DNA from: an uncultured Lachnospiraceae bacterium
Lineage (GTDB): Bacteria > Bacillota > Clostridia > Lachnospirales > Lachnospiraceae
DNA length: 64,000 bases
Assembly: GCA_910588815.1 (NCBI GenBank)
Contig: CAJUQY010000005.1
Span: forward strand, 1 to 64,000
Direction of reading: 5' to 3'
In this document: one piece after another, positions 27,489 to 36,827 of the stretch
Layout: every line of letters begins with the position of its first letter
Numbering within the stretch: position 1 is the first letter of the stretch
Translations under genes and position numbers: made by a program
The notes under the pieces: model-generated
Databases searched by the model: none
What the model saw: only the letters and a program-made list of their open reading frames with translations
Told to the model about the DNA's origin: nothing

Positions 27489-29204
27489 ATGACAGCATTA
27501 CTTATTATTCTTGTTGCAATTGTTCTGCTGGTCATCGGCTATGTTTTCTATGGCTCCTGGCTGGCGAAGCAGTGGGGCATTGACCCGAAGAGAAAGACGC
27601 CTGCTTTGGAAATGGAGGACGGTGTGGATTACGTTGCGGCGCCTCCCGCAGTTCTGATGGGGCACCATTTTTCCTCAATCGCCGGCGCAGGTCCCATCAA
27701 CGGTCCGATTCAGGCATCTGTATTTGGCTGGGTTCCTGTATTCCTCTGGTGCATCATTGGCGGTATCTTTTTTGGCGGCCTGCAGGATTTTGGTTCTCTG
27801 TTTGCCTCCATTCGCCATGAAGGAAAATCCGTAGGGGAGATCATCAAGGATTCCATGGGAAAGAGAGCGCAGAAGCTGTTTATCATCTTTGCACTTCTGG
27901 TGCTGATCCTGGTTATCGCCTCTTTCGTAAACGTTGTGGCTGGTACGTTCTTTACGGCGGCGGATGCGGACGTAACCCTTGGCTTCACGACAAATCCTAC
28001 CGGTAATCAGACGACGGCTATGATATCTGTCCTGTTTATCGTGCTGGCGATTATCTATGGTATCCTGACCAACCGTTTCGGAGTGAAGACGCTTCCCGCA
28101 ACGATCTTCGGCCTGGTGGGTATCGTGGCCATCGTAGCCATCGGCCTGAACGTAGGTCTTGCCATGGGGCGCATCGAATGGATCGTATTTATCGGCGTAT
28201 ATATTACGGTGGCTTCTCTGATTCCCGTTTGGATCATGCTGCAGCCCCGCGATTATCTGTCCAGCTTCCTGCTGTATGCGATGATGGCTCTGGCGGTCGT
28301 CGGTATTCTGATCTCTGCGTTTGCCGGAACGACCACCTTTACCATTCCGGCATTCACCGGCTGGAGCACCAAAATCGGCACTCTGTTCCCTGCTCTGTTT
28401 ATTACAGTGGCCTGCGGCGCATGTTCCGGTTTCCACAGCCTGATCTCCACCGGCACTTCTTCCAAACAGCTGGACAATGAGAAGAATGCCAAGGTCATCG
28501 GCTATGGCTCCATGCTGATTGAGTCTGCTCTCGGCATCGTTGCCCTGATCGCGGTCGGCATGGTGTTTGACAAGTATCTGGAAGGCGGCTTCGGCTCCCC
28601 CTCCGCGGCATTTGCGGGCGGCATTGCCCTGATGTTCAGCGGAGAGACTACCCATGTGTACGGCACGATCTACGCTCTGCTTACGCTGGCGGTTTCCGTA
28701 TTTGCACTGACCTCCCTAGATACCGGTACCCGTCTTTCCCGTTTTATGTTCTCTGAGCTGTTCTTAAAGGACGGAGAGAGTACATACAAAGATGCGTCCG
28801 GAATCCGCAAAGCGCTTGCCCATCCGCTTGTGGGTACGGGCCTGATGGTTATCATCGGGTGTGTCCTGGGCGGCCTTAGCCTGAGCCAGATCTGGGGACT
28901 TTTCGGCGCGGCCAATCAGCTCCTTGCAGGCATCGCCCTGATGGCTGTGGCGGCATGGCTCGGCAACGTGGGCAAGAACAACAAGATGTTCTATATTCCC
29001 ATGGTGTTCATGCTGGCTGCGACTCTGACCAGCCTGGTTCTGACAGTAAAGACCAAGATCGGAATGATCAGCGGCGGCACGGCGGCCTGGGGCGACTGGT
29101 TCCAGTTATTATTTGCGGCGGCTATGGCGATTCTGGCCGTTGTCCTGGTGGTGGAGGGCATTCAGACCTTCCGTGCACAGGCGGCGAAGAAAAAGACAAA
29201 CTAA
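27489..29204 (+). CDS. cstA: Carbon starvation protein CstA family transporter
   Basis: A 571-residue membrane protein with about 15 hydrophobic segments. HHFSSIAGAGPINGP, FGGLQDFGSLFASIRHEGKSVGEII, and GACSGFHSLISTGTSSKQL are the conserved CstA signatures. Family members import peptides or pyruvate under carbon limitation. It is shorter than the ~700-residue E. coli protein, as in many clostridia. AAGAAGGAGAATG supplies the ribosome site. A strong hairpin follows. Confidence 0.88.
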   Translation: MTALLIILVAIVLLVIGYVFYGSWLAKQWGIDPKRKTPALEMEDGVDYVAAPPAVLMGHHFSSIAGAGPINGPIQASVFGWVPVFLWCIIGGIFFGGLQDFGSLFASIRHEGKSVGEIIKDSMGKRAQKLFIIFALLVLILVIASFVNVVAGTFFTAADADVTLGFTTNPTGNQTTAMISVLFIVLAIIYGILTNRFGVKTLPATIFGLVGIVAIVAIGLNVGLAMGRIEWIVFIGVYITVASLIPVWIMLQPRDYLSSFLLYAMMALAVVGILISAFAGTTTFTIPAFTGWSTKIGTLFPALFITVACGACSGFHSLISTGTSSKQLDNEKNAKVIGYGSMLIESALGIVALIAVGMVFDKYLEGGFGSPSAAFAGGIALMFSGETTHVYGTIYALLTLAVSVFALTSLDTGTRLSRFMFSELFLKDGESTYKDASGIRKALAHPLVGTGLMVIIGCVLGGLSLSQIWGLFGAANQLLAGIALMAVAAWLGNVGKNNKMFYIPMVFMLAATLTSLVLTVKTKIGMISGGTAAWGDWFQLLFAAAMAILAVVLVVEGIQTFRAQAAKKKTN

Positions 29205-29229
29205 AGAACGGGACTCACATAAAGCAAGC

Positions 29230-29267
29230 AAAGGGGGCGGCCTTGAAGAATCAGGGCCGCCCCCTTT
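29230..29267. terminator. Strong hairpin between cstA and mgtC
   Basis: AAAGGGGGCGGCC (29230-29242) pairs perfectly with GGCCGCCCCCTTT (29255-29267). This 13-bp stem sits between convergent genes and can serve both. Confidence 0.8.
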
Positions 29268-29286
29268 CGGAGCTTGGTAGGATTGT

Positions 29287-30006
29287 TTACATGGTATCCA
29301 CAAATAAAATCCCGTCGAATTTGGCCAGGGCTTCCAGATAATCCTCCTTGGCCAGGTGTCTCGGAAGGTGGACGGTGATCCGGACCGTGAGAGACTGCCC
29401 ATTGGTTCCGGGTCTGGTGATGTCATACATATCGATTTCGCAGCCGTCTGTCTTTAATTTGTGGAGCAGGACGGCGACCGTCCCGCTTTCTCTGACTTCC
29501 GTGTACAGACGGATATAACGGGAATGCCGGTAGACGGAACGTTCGATGTAGGGCAGGATGTGCAGGCCGGCCAGGAGAATCAGCGTGAGGATCACCGCGC
29601 CGTCCACAAAACCGATCCCCACAGCCAGCCCGATGCAGGCGCAGATCCAGATGCTGGCGGCGGATGTCAATCCCTTGATCTGGTGGCCGGAGATGATGAT
29701 GGAGCCGGCGCCGAGGAAGCCCACGCCGCTGATGACCTGGGCCGCCAGCCTGGTCATATCTGCTTTTCCCGGGAATGTGATCTCAATGTACTGGGACGTC
29801 ATCATTACGAGGGCCGCCCCCAGGCAGACCGCCGCGTCCGTTCTGGCTCCGCCGCCCCGTTTTTTGGCGCCCCGGTCGATTCCGATCAAGGATCCGAGAA
29901 CCAGAGAAACGATGATCCGGATGAGTAGATTTCCGGGTGTCCATGTTGTCAGCGATGTGAAAAACACAGGATATCCCCCCTTGTCCTTTTTCTTTATCAT
30001 AATCAT
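29287..30006 (-). CDS. MgtC/SapB family membrane protein
   Basis: A 239-residue protein. The N-terminal ~140 residues hold about four membrane segments with the MgtC signatures LGSLIGIDRGAKKRGGGARTDAAVCLGAAL, VISGVGFLGAGSI and GLTSAASIW. The C-terminal domain (residues 160-239) is soluble and ACT-like. The family modulates Mg2+ and ATP homeostasis. No good ribosome site precedes the annotated start; a start a few residues in is possible. Confidence 0.82.
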   Translation of the reverse strand: MIMIKKKDKGGYPVFFTSLTTWTPGNLLIRIIVSLVLGSLIGIDRGAKKRGGGARTDAAVCLGAALVMMTSQYIEITFPGKADMTRLAAQVISGVGFLGAGSIIISGHQIKGLTSAASIWICACIGLAVGIGFVDGAVILTLILLAGLHILPYIERSVYRHSRYIRLYTEVRESGTVAVLLHKLKTDGCEIDMYDITRPGTNGQSLTVRITVHLPRHLAKEDYLEALAKFDGILFVDTM

Positions 30007-30076
30007 ATCTTATTTTCGAATCTGTGGCAATGGCGGGATTACTATTGCGGTATTTTATCAAGATTTTGATTTAGGC

Positions 30077-30105
30077 TTGTCAGTTTTTGCGAAAACGTGT
30101 ATGCT
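30077..30105 (+). promoter_or_regulatory. Promoter of the Wadjet operon
   Basis: TTGTCA (30077-30082) and TATGCT (30100-30105) are separated by 17 bp, about 57 bp before the jetA start. Confidence 0.7.
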
Positions 30106-30161
30106 TATAGAGAAAAGGGATGCAGCGAAAGAGACGATGGTTTGACCCGGGAGAATTGGAA

Positions 30162-31637
30162 ATGAACTATTTGGAACCTGTTCGGGAAACAGTATATTTG
30201 TCCGTTGGAAATGCCGCACAGTACAGACGTATCATGCGGATTTTTTTTATGGAGTATGAAAAGATGCATTTTCAATTATATAAAGAAGATGTGCTTGCAC
30301 TTCTGAAGGAGTATCCGGAGTGCGCAGATTATTCCATGGAGCAGCTGAAACTGGATCTGGAGTCCTTGGTCGGCTGGAAAAATCTGGTGCCGCTCCAGGA
30401 TCCGAAACGGGTCTACACCATTGCGGAATATAAGAATAAGCAGTTTCGCTATACCATGTCCGATGCGGCGGTGGAAGTGGAGCGGATGACGGTGAGGCTT
30501 GAGAATCTTTTTATGGAAAGCGGAGATCTTTCCATGAATTATTTTGTGAGGATTGAAGAGGCTCTCCGGGAAATGGAGCAGATGAACGGACGGAGCCTGA
30601 AAGAGATCCATGAGTGGTGGAGAAATTTTCAGGAGGATTTTAAGAGGCTGAACCGGAATTATCAGGATTACCTGAGGGAGTTTTACTCCGGAAGCTCTGA
30701 GAAGATCTTAAAATCCGTGGAATTTGTGATCCATAAGGATCGGTTTATTTCCTATCTGCAGGAGTTTATCCGGCAGCTGCAGAGCCGGTCCCTGCGGATT
30801 GAGCGCAGGCTCTTAAGCCTCTCGGAGCCGTTCGTCAAGGAAGTGTTGGACAAGGTGGTTGAAAGTGAGCTGGCCATTCCGCATCCGGATTCGGAAATCC
30901 AGAGCTTGCGGGAAAGCAGCCTCAGGGACAGTATTTACGGCAGATGGGACAGTGTGCTGAACTGGTTTCTTTCCACGGAGAAACGTCCCAGCGAAAGCCG
31001 CAGGGTACTGGATATCACCGATGAGATCATCCGTAAAATAATTCAAAACGCGGCTTTGATTGTGCAGCTTCAAAACTGGGGGATCAGCAGGAAGGACGAC
31101 TACAAAACCTTTATGGAGCTGTTTCGGGCCTGCCACAGTCTGGAGGATGCCCACAAGCTTTCCGCCCATGTGTTCGGGATTCAGCATGTGAGGCATCTGA
31201 AGGTCAATACGGGGCGTTCCACTGATGCCATCAACAGCAGTACTTTTGAAGAGGAGCCTTCCGAGTATGAGGTGAAGCCCCATACCAGGACCTACCGGCC
31301 AAGGATCCAGAAATCCGGATTTGGGAGCAAAGCCCTGGAAAAAGCGGCCCGGAGGAACCAATATCTGAAAGGCATAGAGGAGGACCGGGACCTGGTTATG
31401 AAATATGTCCGGGATAACAGGCTGGATATCTCCCGGATCACGGACTGTATTTCGGCGGCCACGAGGGAAATTCTGCTCCGATTCATCGCCCAGGCCAACC
31501 TGACCTCATCCAAACGGGGGCAGACGGAATACGGGCAGAGATTTCGTCTGGTCCGAGGGGAGGGGACGCATACCTTACACTGTGAGGACGGGGATCTGGT
31601 GATTCCTGCCTATATTCTGGAGTTTGAGGGAGAGTAA
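30162..31637 (+). CDS. jetA: Wadjet subunit JetA (DUF2397/TIGR02677 type)
   Basis: A 491-residue kleisin-like subunit of an SMC complex that detects and cleaves circular plasmid DNA. The N-terminal winged-helix region (YLSVGNAAQYRRIMRIFFMEYEKMHFQLYKEDVLALL) and long helical middle match TIGR02677. In the complex JetA bridges the JetC ATPases. The start at 30162 has GGGAG upstream; an earlier in-frame ATG at 30120 lacks spacing. It is the first gene of a tight four-gene operon, with jetB one base after its stop. Confidence 0.85.
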   Translation: MNYLEPVRETVYLSVGNAAQYRRIMRIFFMEYEKMHFQLYKEDVLALLKEYPECADYSMEQLKLDLESLVGWKNLVPLQDPKRVYTIAEYKNKQFRYTMSDAAVEVERMTVRLENLFMESGDLSMNYFVRIEEALREMEQMNGRSLKEIHEWWRNFQEDFKRLNRNYQDYLREFYSGSSEKILKSVEFVIHKDRFISYLQEFIRQLQSRSLRIERRLLSLSEPFVKEVLDKVVESELAIPHPDSEIQSLRESSLRDSIYGRWDSVLNWFLSTEKRPSESRRVLDITDEIIRKIIQNAALIVQLQNWGISRKDDYKTFMELFRACHSLEDAHKLSAHVFGIQHVRHLKVNTGRSTDAINSSTFEEEPSEYEVKPHTRTYRPRIQKSGFGSKALEKAARRNQYLKGIEEDRDLVMKYVRDNRLDISRITDCISAATREILLRFIAQANLTSSKRGQTEYGQRFRLVRGEGTHTLHCEDGDLVIPAYILEFEGE

Positions 31638-31638
31638 G

Positions 31639-32781
31639 ATGGAAGCAGCCAAGACGCTTATGGAGCATTGCTGGATCGATAAAAAGAAGAACAGGGAGCT
31701 TTACGCAAAGGTGCGGAAGGAGCTGCCCAGGTGCCAGAAGTTTTTCCGTGAACAGCTGGGGTGGGCGCTTGTAAATAATGAACGGATCTTAAAGGCGGAA
31801 AAAATTCCGGCCCATGCGGAGAGCTATATGGGGATCACGGAATTTACGGAAGTCAGGGACTATTGCATCTTCTGTGCCGTTTTGATCTTTTTGGAGGATA
31901 AAGAGGATCAGGAGCAGTTCCTTTTATCAGAGCTCGTGGATATGCTGGAGCTGCAGCTAAAAGACGTGATTCCGGTGGACTGGACCATGTTTACCCATCG
32001 GAAATCCCTGGTGCGGGTGCTGCAGTTTTGTGAAGCGAGGGGACTGGTTGAGGTCTATGAGGGAAAGAGCGAGGGCCTTGGAAGCACCATGGAGCAAGAG
32101 GTTCTCTATGAAAATACGGGACTTTCCAGGTACATGGCGGTGAATTTTCCCTATGGGCTTTCCGAATTTCACTCCTGGAAGGATTTTGAGAAGGAGCCGG
32201 CAGACGGAGACGGGACAGACAGGGGGCATTACCGCATTAACCGGGTGTACCGGCAGCTTGCGGCAGCGCCCGCCATGTACTGGAACCGGGCGGACGATCC
32301 GGACGGCATTTATCTGAAGAATCAGAGACAGTGGATTCAGAAAAATATGAAGGACTATCTGGGAGGGGAGCTTCATGTCCACAAGAATGCGGCCTTTTTT
32401 GTGATGGAGGATGGGAATTGCTTCGGAGAGCGGCATCCGAGAGAGGCGATGCTGCCGGAACTGGTTCTGGTCTTTTGCAGAAGGATCCGGGAAATGGCGG
32501 AAAAAGGAGTGTGGGAGCGGCGGCCCGACGAGCGGATTCCTGTGTCCTGTGATACATTCAGACAGGCGCTTTTGGAATGCCGGAAAGAGTATGGGAAGGC
32601 GTGGAGTAAGGAGTACCGGGAAATGGAGGAGGGAAAGCTGGCGGAGGCAGTTCTCTCCTATATGAAGGGCTGGATGATGGTCGAGGAGCAGGGAGAGCAG
32701 ATTTTGATTTGTCCGGCAGCAGGCAAGACAGAGGGGTGTTACCCGGAGGATTTTCAGATAAAGGAGAACGGGCATGAGTGA
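31639..32781 (+). CDS. jetB: Wadjet subunit JetB (DUF2398/TIGR02678 type)
   Basis: A 380-residue KITE-like subunit built of winged-helix domains that binds JetA. The opening pattern (LMEHCWIDKKKNRELYAKVRK, FREQLGWALVNNERILKAEK) matches TIGR02678. The ATG at 31639 is preferred over an in-frame TTG at 31624. Its end overlaps jetC by 8 nt. Confidence 0.84.
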   Translation: MEAAKTLMEHCWIDKKKNRELYAKVRKELPRCQKFFREQLGWALVNNERILKAEKIPAHAESYMGITEFTEVRDYCIFCAVLIFLEDKEDQEQFLLSELVDMLELQLKDVIPVDWTMFTHRKSLVRVLQFCEARGLVEVYEGKSEGLGSTMEQEVLYENTGLSRYMAVNFPYGLSEFHSWKDFEKEPADGDGTDRGHYRINRVYRQLAAAPAMYWNRADDPDGIYLKNQRQWIQKNMKDYLGGELHVHKNAAFFVMEDGNCFGERHPREAMLPELVLVFCRRIREMAEKGVWERRPDERIPVSCDTFRQALLECRKEYGKAWSKEYREMEEGKLAEAVLSYMKGWMMVEEQGEQILICPAAGKTEGCYPEDFQIKENGHE

Positions 32782-35700
32782 GCGTTGGCATATGAACCGC
32801 ATCGGGTTTGTGAATTTCTGGCTGTACGACGAGGAGGTATTTTCTTTCGCGGACGGGAAGCTTCTTCTCAGGGGACAGAACGGTTCCGGGAAATCCATTA
32901 CCACCCAGAGCTTCATTCCCTTTATTTTGGACGGGGACAGGACTCCCAGCCGGCTGGATCCCTTCGGATCCAGTGACCGGCGGATGGAATACTATTTCCT
33001 GGGCGACGGGGAAAAGGAGGAGGCGACAGGGTATCTCTTTCTGGAATTTTGCAAAGGAAACCGTTACCGGACCATCGGAATCGGCCAGCAGGCCAAAAGA
33101 GGAAAGCCCATGGGATTCTGGGGCTTTGTCCTGTTAGACGGAAGGCGGATCGGATATGATTTCCAGTTATACAGGGAGGCGGGGAGTGTAAAGATTGCCT
33201 GCACCAAGCAGGAACTGAAAAAGCTTCTGGGTGAGGAGAATCCCTTTACGGAAACCCAGAAGGAATACATGGCCCTGGTCAATAAACACATTTTCGGATT
33301 TCCGAGGATAGAGCTTTATGAACAGTTTATCCGGCTTCTCATCAAGGTACGGGCGCCCAAGCTTTCCAAGGAATTTAAGCCCACGAAGGTCTATGAGATT
33401 TTGAATGATTCCCTGCAGATCTTGTCCGACGAGGATCTCAGGGCCATGGTGGACGCCATGGAGAAGATGGATGATATTCAGGACCGGTTAGACGGTTACA
33501 GACGGTCCGCCAGGGCTCTGCAGATCATTGGAAATGAGTATACAAAATACAACCGATACATGCTGGCACAGAAGGCGCTCGCCTATCTGGAGGAAAAACG
33601 GCAGACGGACGAGGCCAGGGAGCAGTTGGAAAAGGAGTGCAGAGAGTTTGAGGAATCCGGAAGGCTCTTGGAGGAGGCAGAGAAGAGAAGCGGCGAGCTT
33701 TTGGAGGAACGAAAGCTTCTGGAGGGAGAACGGGACGCGATCGGAGTCACCGGATTGGAGGAGGCCGATGAAAAGCTCCGTCAGTGCAGAAAACGGCTCG
33801 AAGAGGTGACACGGGAAATTGCCGGTTATGAAAAGAGGATGGAAACCCACAGGGAAGCCATGCGGGAATATGATGCTGATCTGCGGGAGATCCGAAAAAA
33901 GATTGATGGCTGTCAGGCGGAAATTGACCGATGTATCTCCTATATGGAAGAGCTGCAGGAGGATGTCTGCTTTTCCGGGCACGAGGAGTTTGCCTCATGC
34001 CGGGAAACCATGGCAGACGGAGAGCGAATCCGGGAATTGAAGAAGGAGTTGGAAGCCTTATGTCAAAAGGCGTCGGAGGCGGCCGCCTGCCTTGCGAAAC
34101 TGGAAGAGACAGAGAAAAAGTGGGACCAGGCATCGGAGGAATGTTCCGCGAGGGCGGGAGAAAAGGCGCAGGCCGGCGAGCAGCTCCGCGAGGCAGAGCT
34201 TTTGGAGGATCGGGAGAGGGATGGCCTGATCGAGGCTTATTATCATCTGGAACAGGAAAATCAGGAATTTCATCTGGCACAGGAAGAGCTGGAGCAGCTT
34301 ACTGTGCTCATTGGGCGTTTTAAGGACAGTGCTGACTTTGAGCCGGTCAGAAAGGTGACGTCGGCAGCGCTGGCCCGGAAAAAGAGGAGCTTGGAGACGG
34401 CACTTTCCGAGGTGAGGCTTGGGCAGTCGAAAAAAGAGGAGCAGATCCAAAACTGCGAGAAGGAACTGGGAGCTCTTGAGAAAACAGAAGAGATGGAGCC
34501 GCCCCGCAGGGAAATGGCCGGACAGGCCAGGAGGCGGCTTAAGGAAAGCGGAATCTCATTCCTGCCTTTTTATGAGGCGGTGGATTTTGCCGAAGGCATC
34601 TCCCAGGAGGAAAAGGATCTTCTGGAGTGTCAGCTTCTGGATGCGGGACTTTTGGACGGGCTGATTGTCTCAGAAAAGGATTATGGCAGGGCAGTTCAAA
34701 TTTTGGGAGAATGGTCCGATAAGCTGCTTTGCACGGAAGAAACAGGTACGGCCGTATTCGGGGCCGGAGACTGGCACATGCTGGCGGCAGTGGCAGAGGA
34801 TCCGGGACTGAGGGACAAGACGGAACGGCTGTTATCCGGGATCGGAACCGGAGCAGCATACCCGGTGGTGTTCCGGGCGGACGGATATTTTAAGCATGGG
34901 GTATTGGAGGGATACAGTAAGGCGGAGACGGAGGCCTGCTATATCGGTGAAGCGGTCAGGCGGGAGAAGAAACGGGCGCTGATTGAGCGGAAACAGGAGG
35001 AACTTGCAGGACTTCGGACAGAGCAGGAGGCCTTGAAACAAAGGCTTGGCCGGCTGACGGAGCAGATCCGTCTTCTGGAAAAGGAGTATGAGGAACTCCC
35101 TTCTTTTGGAAATCTGGAACAGGCCATTGTGCTGCGGGGGAAATGTGCCCGGAGTCTGGAGGCGGCGGAGGCTTCCCTCCAAAAGTCAGAGGAAGAGAAG
35201 GAGCGCTGCGGGGAGGAGAAGAAGCGTCAGGAGCAAAAGGCGATCGTCTGCTGCCGGGATCTTCCCTATGAGAGAAGCGTTTCTGCCTACGGGGAAATCC
35301 TGACGCTGCTTCGGGAATACAAGGAGCAGACGGAGCTTTTGCAGACGGCTGTCATGCACCTTGTGGTGGAGCGGAACAAAGAGGAGGCAAAGGAACAGCT
35401 TTTAGAAAAGGAAGAGGAAGCCGTTGACAGGGAGGATATCCAGAAAAAGCGGGCAGAGCGGGAGAAAAAGGAGCAGAGCGTTCAGGCAGAGCGGCTGGAA
35501 GAATTTCTGGCTTCCCCGGAAAACAGAGAGAAGGCCAGACGCTTGAGTGAGCTTAATGAGGCTCTTCGGAGGAATCTGGAGGAAGAGACGGAGCTTGGAA
35601 AGAGACAGGCTGTTTGGGAGAGTAATGTAAAGCGGCTGGAACCGCAGTTACAGAGCCGGAGGCTTCTCGTGTCGGAGAAAACAAAACGGGAGGGCAGGCT

Positions 35701-36826
35701 GAAGGGATATTTCGAGGAAGAACTGGAGCTTGGCCTGGTGTTTTCAGGGGAAGGCAGGCCAGTACTGGAAACGGCGAAGCAGGCGGGAGCGCTTTTGGGG
35801 GAAGCGGAACGGAACAAATCCGTAACGGACGTGGTCTCCAACCTGGACCGGATTTTTCACGGACACAGCGGAAGCCTGGTGACTTACGGGACGTTTATGG
35901 AGGAATGCTTTGGCGGGGACGGGGGCGAGGCATCGGTGCTGCGCAAACGCCACCGGATTGTGTCCTATGAGCAGGGAAAGCGGGTCTACTTCGAGGAATT
36001 CTGTAAGCGGATCAGGGAGAAGACAGAGGAGACGGAGCTTTTGATCCGCCAGAAGGACCGGGAGCTGTTTGAGAATATCCTGTCGGATACCCTGAGCAGA
36101 AAGTTGAACGCCAGAATCGCGGAAAGCCGGAGATGGATTCAGGATATGTCCGCACTGATGCGGAAACTGGACACCTCCATGTCTTTGAGCTTTTCCCTGG
36201 ACTGGAGGGCCAAAAATGCGGAGGGGGAAGGCGAATTAAATACTGCAGAGCTTGAAAAGCTGTTAAACAGGGATAAGGAGCTGATGACAGAGGCGGATGT
36301 CGAAAAAATTTCCTCCCATTTCCGGAATAAAATCTATGCGGTCAAACAGACGGCGGAGGAAAACGGCGATGTGGTGAGCTACGCCGATCTGGTACGGGAG
36401 GCGCTCGATTACAGGCAATGGTTTGAGTTCCGGATGTATTATTACCGGAACGATGAGAACCGCAGGGAGCTGACCAACGGGGCCTTTAACCGGTTTTCCG
36501 GGGGAGAAAAGGCCATGGCCATGTATGTTCCCCTCTTTGCAGCGGTCAACGCCCAGTATAAGAAGGCGGAACGGGATGACCTTCCGAGGATGATTGCCCT
36601 GGACGAGGCCTTCGCCGGCGTGGACGACAAGAATATCAGCAGCATGTTTGAACTGGTGCGGAAATTTGACTTTGATTATATTATGAATTCTCAGGTGCTC
36701 TGGGGCTGTTACGCGTCAATTCCGGCCCTGCGCATTGCCGAGCTTTTGAGACCCGCCAATTCCCAGGTGGTGACGGTGATCTATTACTTGTGGAACGGAA
36801 AGCAGAAAATTTTAGAGGAGCAATAG
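32774..36826 (+). CDS. jetC: Wadjet SMC-like ATPase JetC (TIGR02680 type)
   Basis: A 1350-residue SMC/MukB-like motor that extrudes DNA loops. Walker A is GQNGSGKSI near residue 38 and is followed by LDGDRTPSRLDPFGSSDRRME, the TIGR02680 hallmark. Long Glu/Lys/Arg-rich coiled coils (about residues 270-560 and 740-1010) flank a hinge-like middle. The C-terminal head has FSGGEKAMAMYVPLFAA and Walker B RMIALDEAFAGVD. ATPase residues look intact, so the system is probably functional. It overlaps jetB and lies 1 bp before jetD. Confidence 0.9.
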   Translation: MSERWHMNRIGFVNFWLYDEEVFSFADGKLLLRGQNGSGKSITTQSFIPFILDGDRTPSRLDPFGSSDRRMEYYFLGDGEKEEATGYLFLEFCKGNRYRTIGIGQQAKRGKPMGFWGFVLLDGRRIGYDFQLYREAGSVKIACTKQELKKLLGEENPFTETQKEYMALVNKHIFGFPRIELYEQFIRLLIKVRAPKLSKEFKPTKVYEILNDSLQILSDEDLRAMVDAMEKMDDIQDRLDGYRRSARALQIIGNEYTKYNRYMLAQKALAYLEEKRQTDEAREQLEKECREFEESGRLLEEAEKRSGELLEERKLLEGERDAIGVTGLEEADEKLRQCRKRLEEVTREIAGYEKRMETHREAMREYDADLREIRKKIDGCQAEIDRCISYMEELQEDVCFSGHEEFASCRETMADGERIRELKKELEALCQKASEAAACLAKLEETEKKWDQASEECSARAGEKAQAGEQLREAELLEDRERDGLIEAYYHLEQENQEFHLAQEELEQLTVLIGRFKDSADFEPVRKVTSAALARKKRSLETALSEVRLGQSKKEEQIQNCEKELGALEKTEEMEPPRREMAGQARRRLKESGISFLPFYEAVDFAEGISQEEKDLLECQLLDAGLLDGLIVSEKDYGRAVQILGEWSDKLLCTEETGTAVFGAGDWHMLAAVAEDPGLRDKTERLLSGIGTGAAYPVVFRADGYFKHGVLEGYSKAETEACYIGEAVRREKKRALIERKQEELAGLRTEQEALKQRLGRLTEQIRLLEKEYEELPSFGNLEQAIVLRGKCARSLEAAEASLQKSEEEKERCGEEKKRQEQKAIVCCRDLPYERSVSAYGEILTLLREYKEQTELLQTAVMHLVVERNKEEAKEQLLEKEEEAVDREDIQKKRAEREKKEQSVQAERLEEFLASPENREKARRLSELNEALRRNLEEETELGKRQAVWESNVKRLEPQLQSRRLLVSEKTKREGRLKGYFEEELELGLVFSGEGRPVLETAKQAGALLGEAERNKSVTDVVSNLDRIFHGHSGSLVTYGTFMEECFGGDGGEASVLRKRHRIVSYEQGKRVYFEEFCKRIREKTEETELLIRQKDRELFENILSDTLSRKLNARIAESRRWIQDMSALMRKLDTSMSLSFSLDWRAKNAEGEGELNTAELEKLLNRDKELMTEADVEKISSHFRNKIYAVKQTAEENGDVVSYADLVREALDYRQWFEFRMYYYRNDENRRELTNGAFNRFSGGEKAMAMYVPLFAAVNAQYKKAERDDLPRMIALDEAFAGVDDKNISSMFELVRKFDFDYIMNSQVLWGCYASIPALRIAELLRPANSQVVTVIYYLWNGKQKILEEQ

Positions 36827-36827
36827 C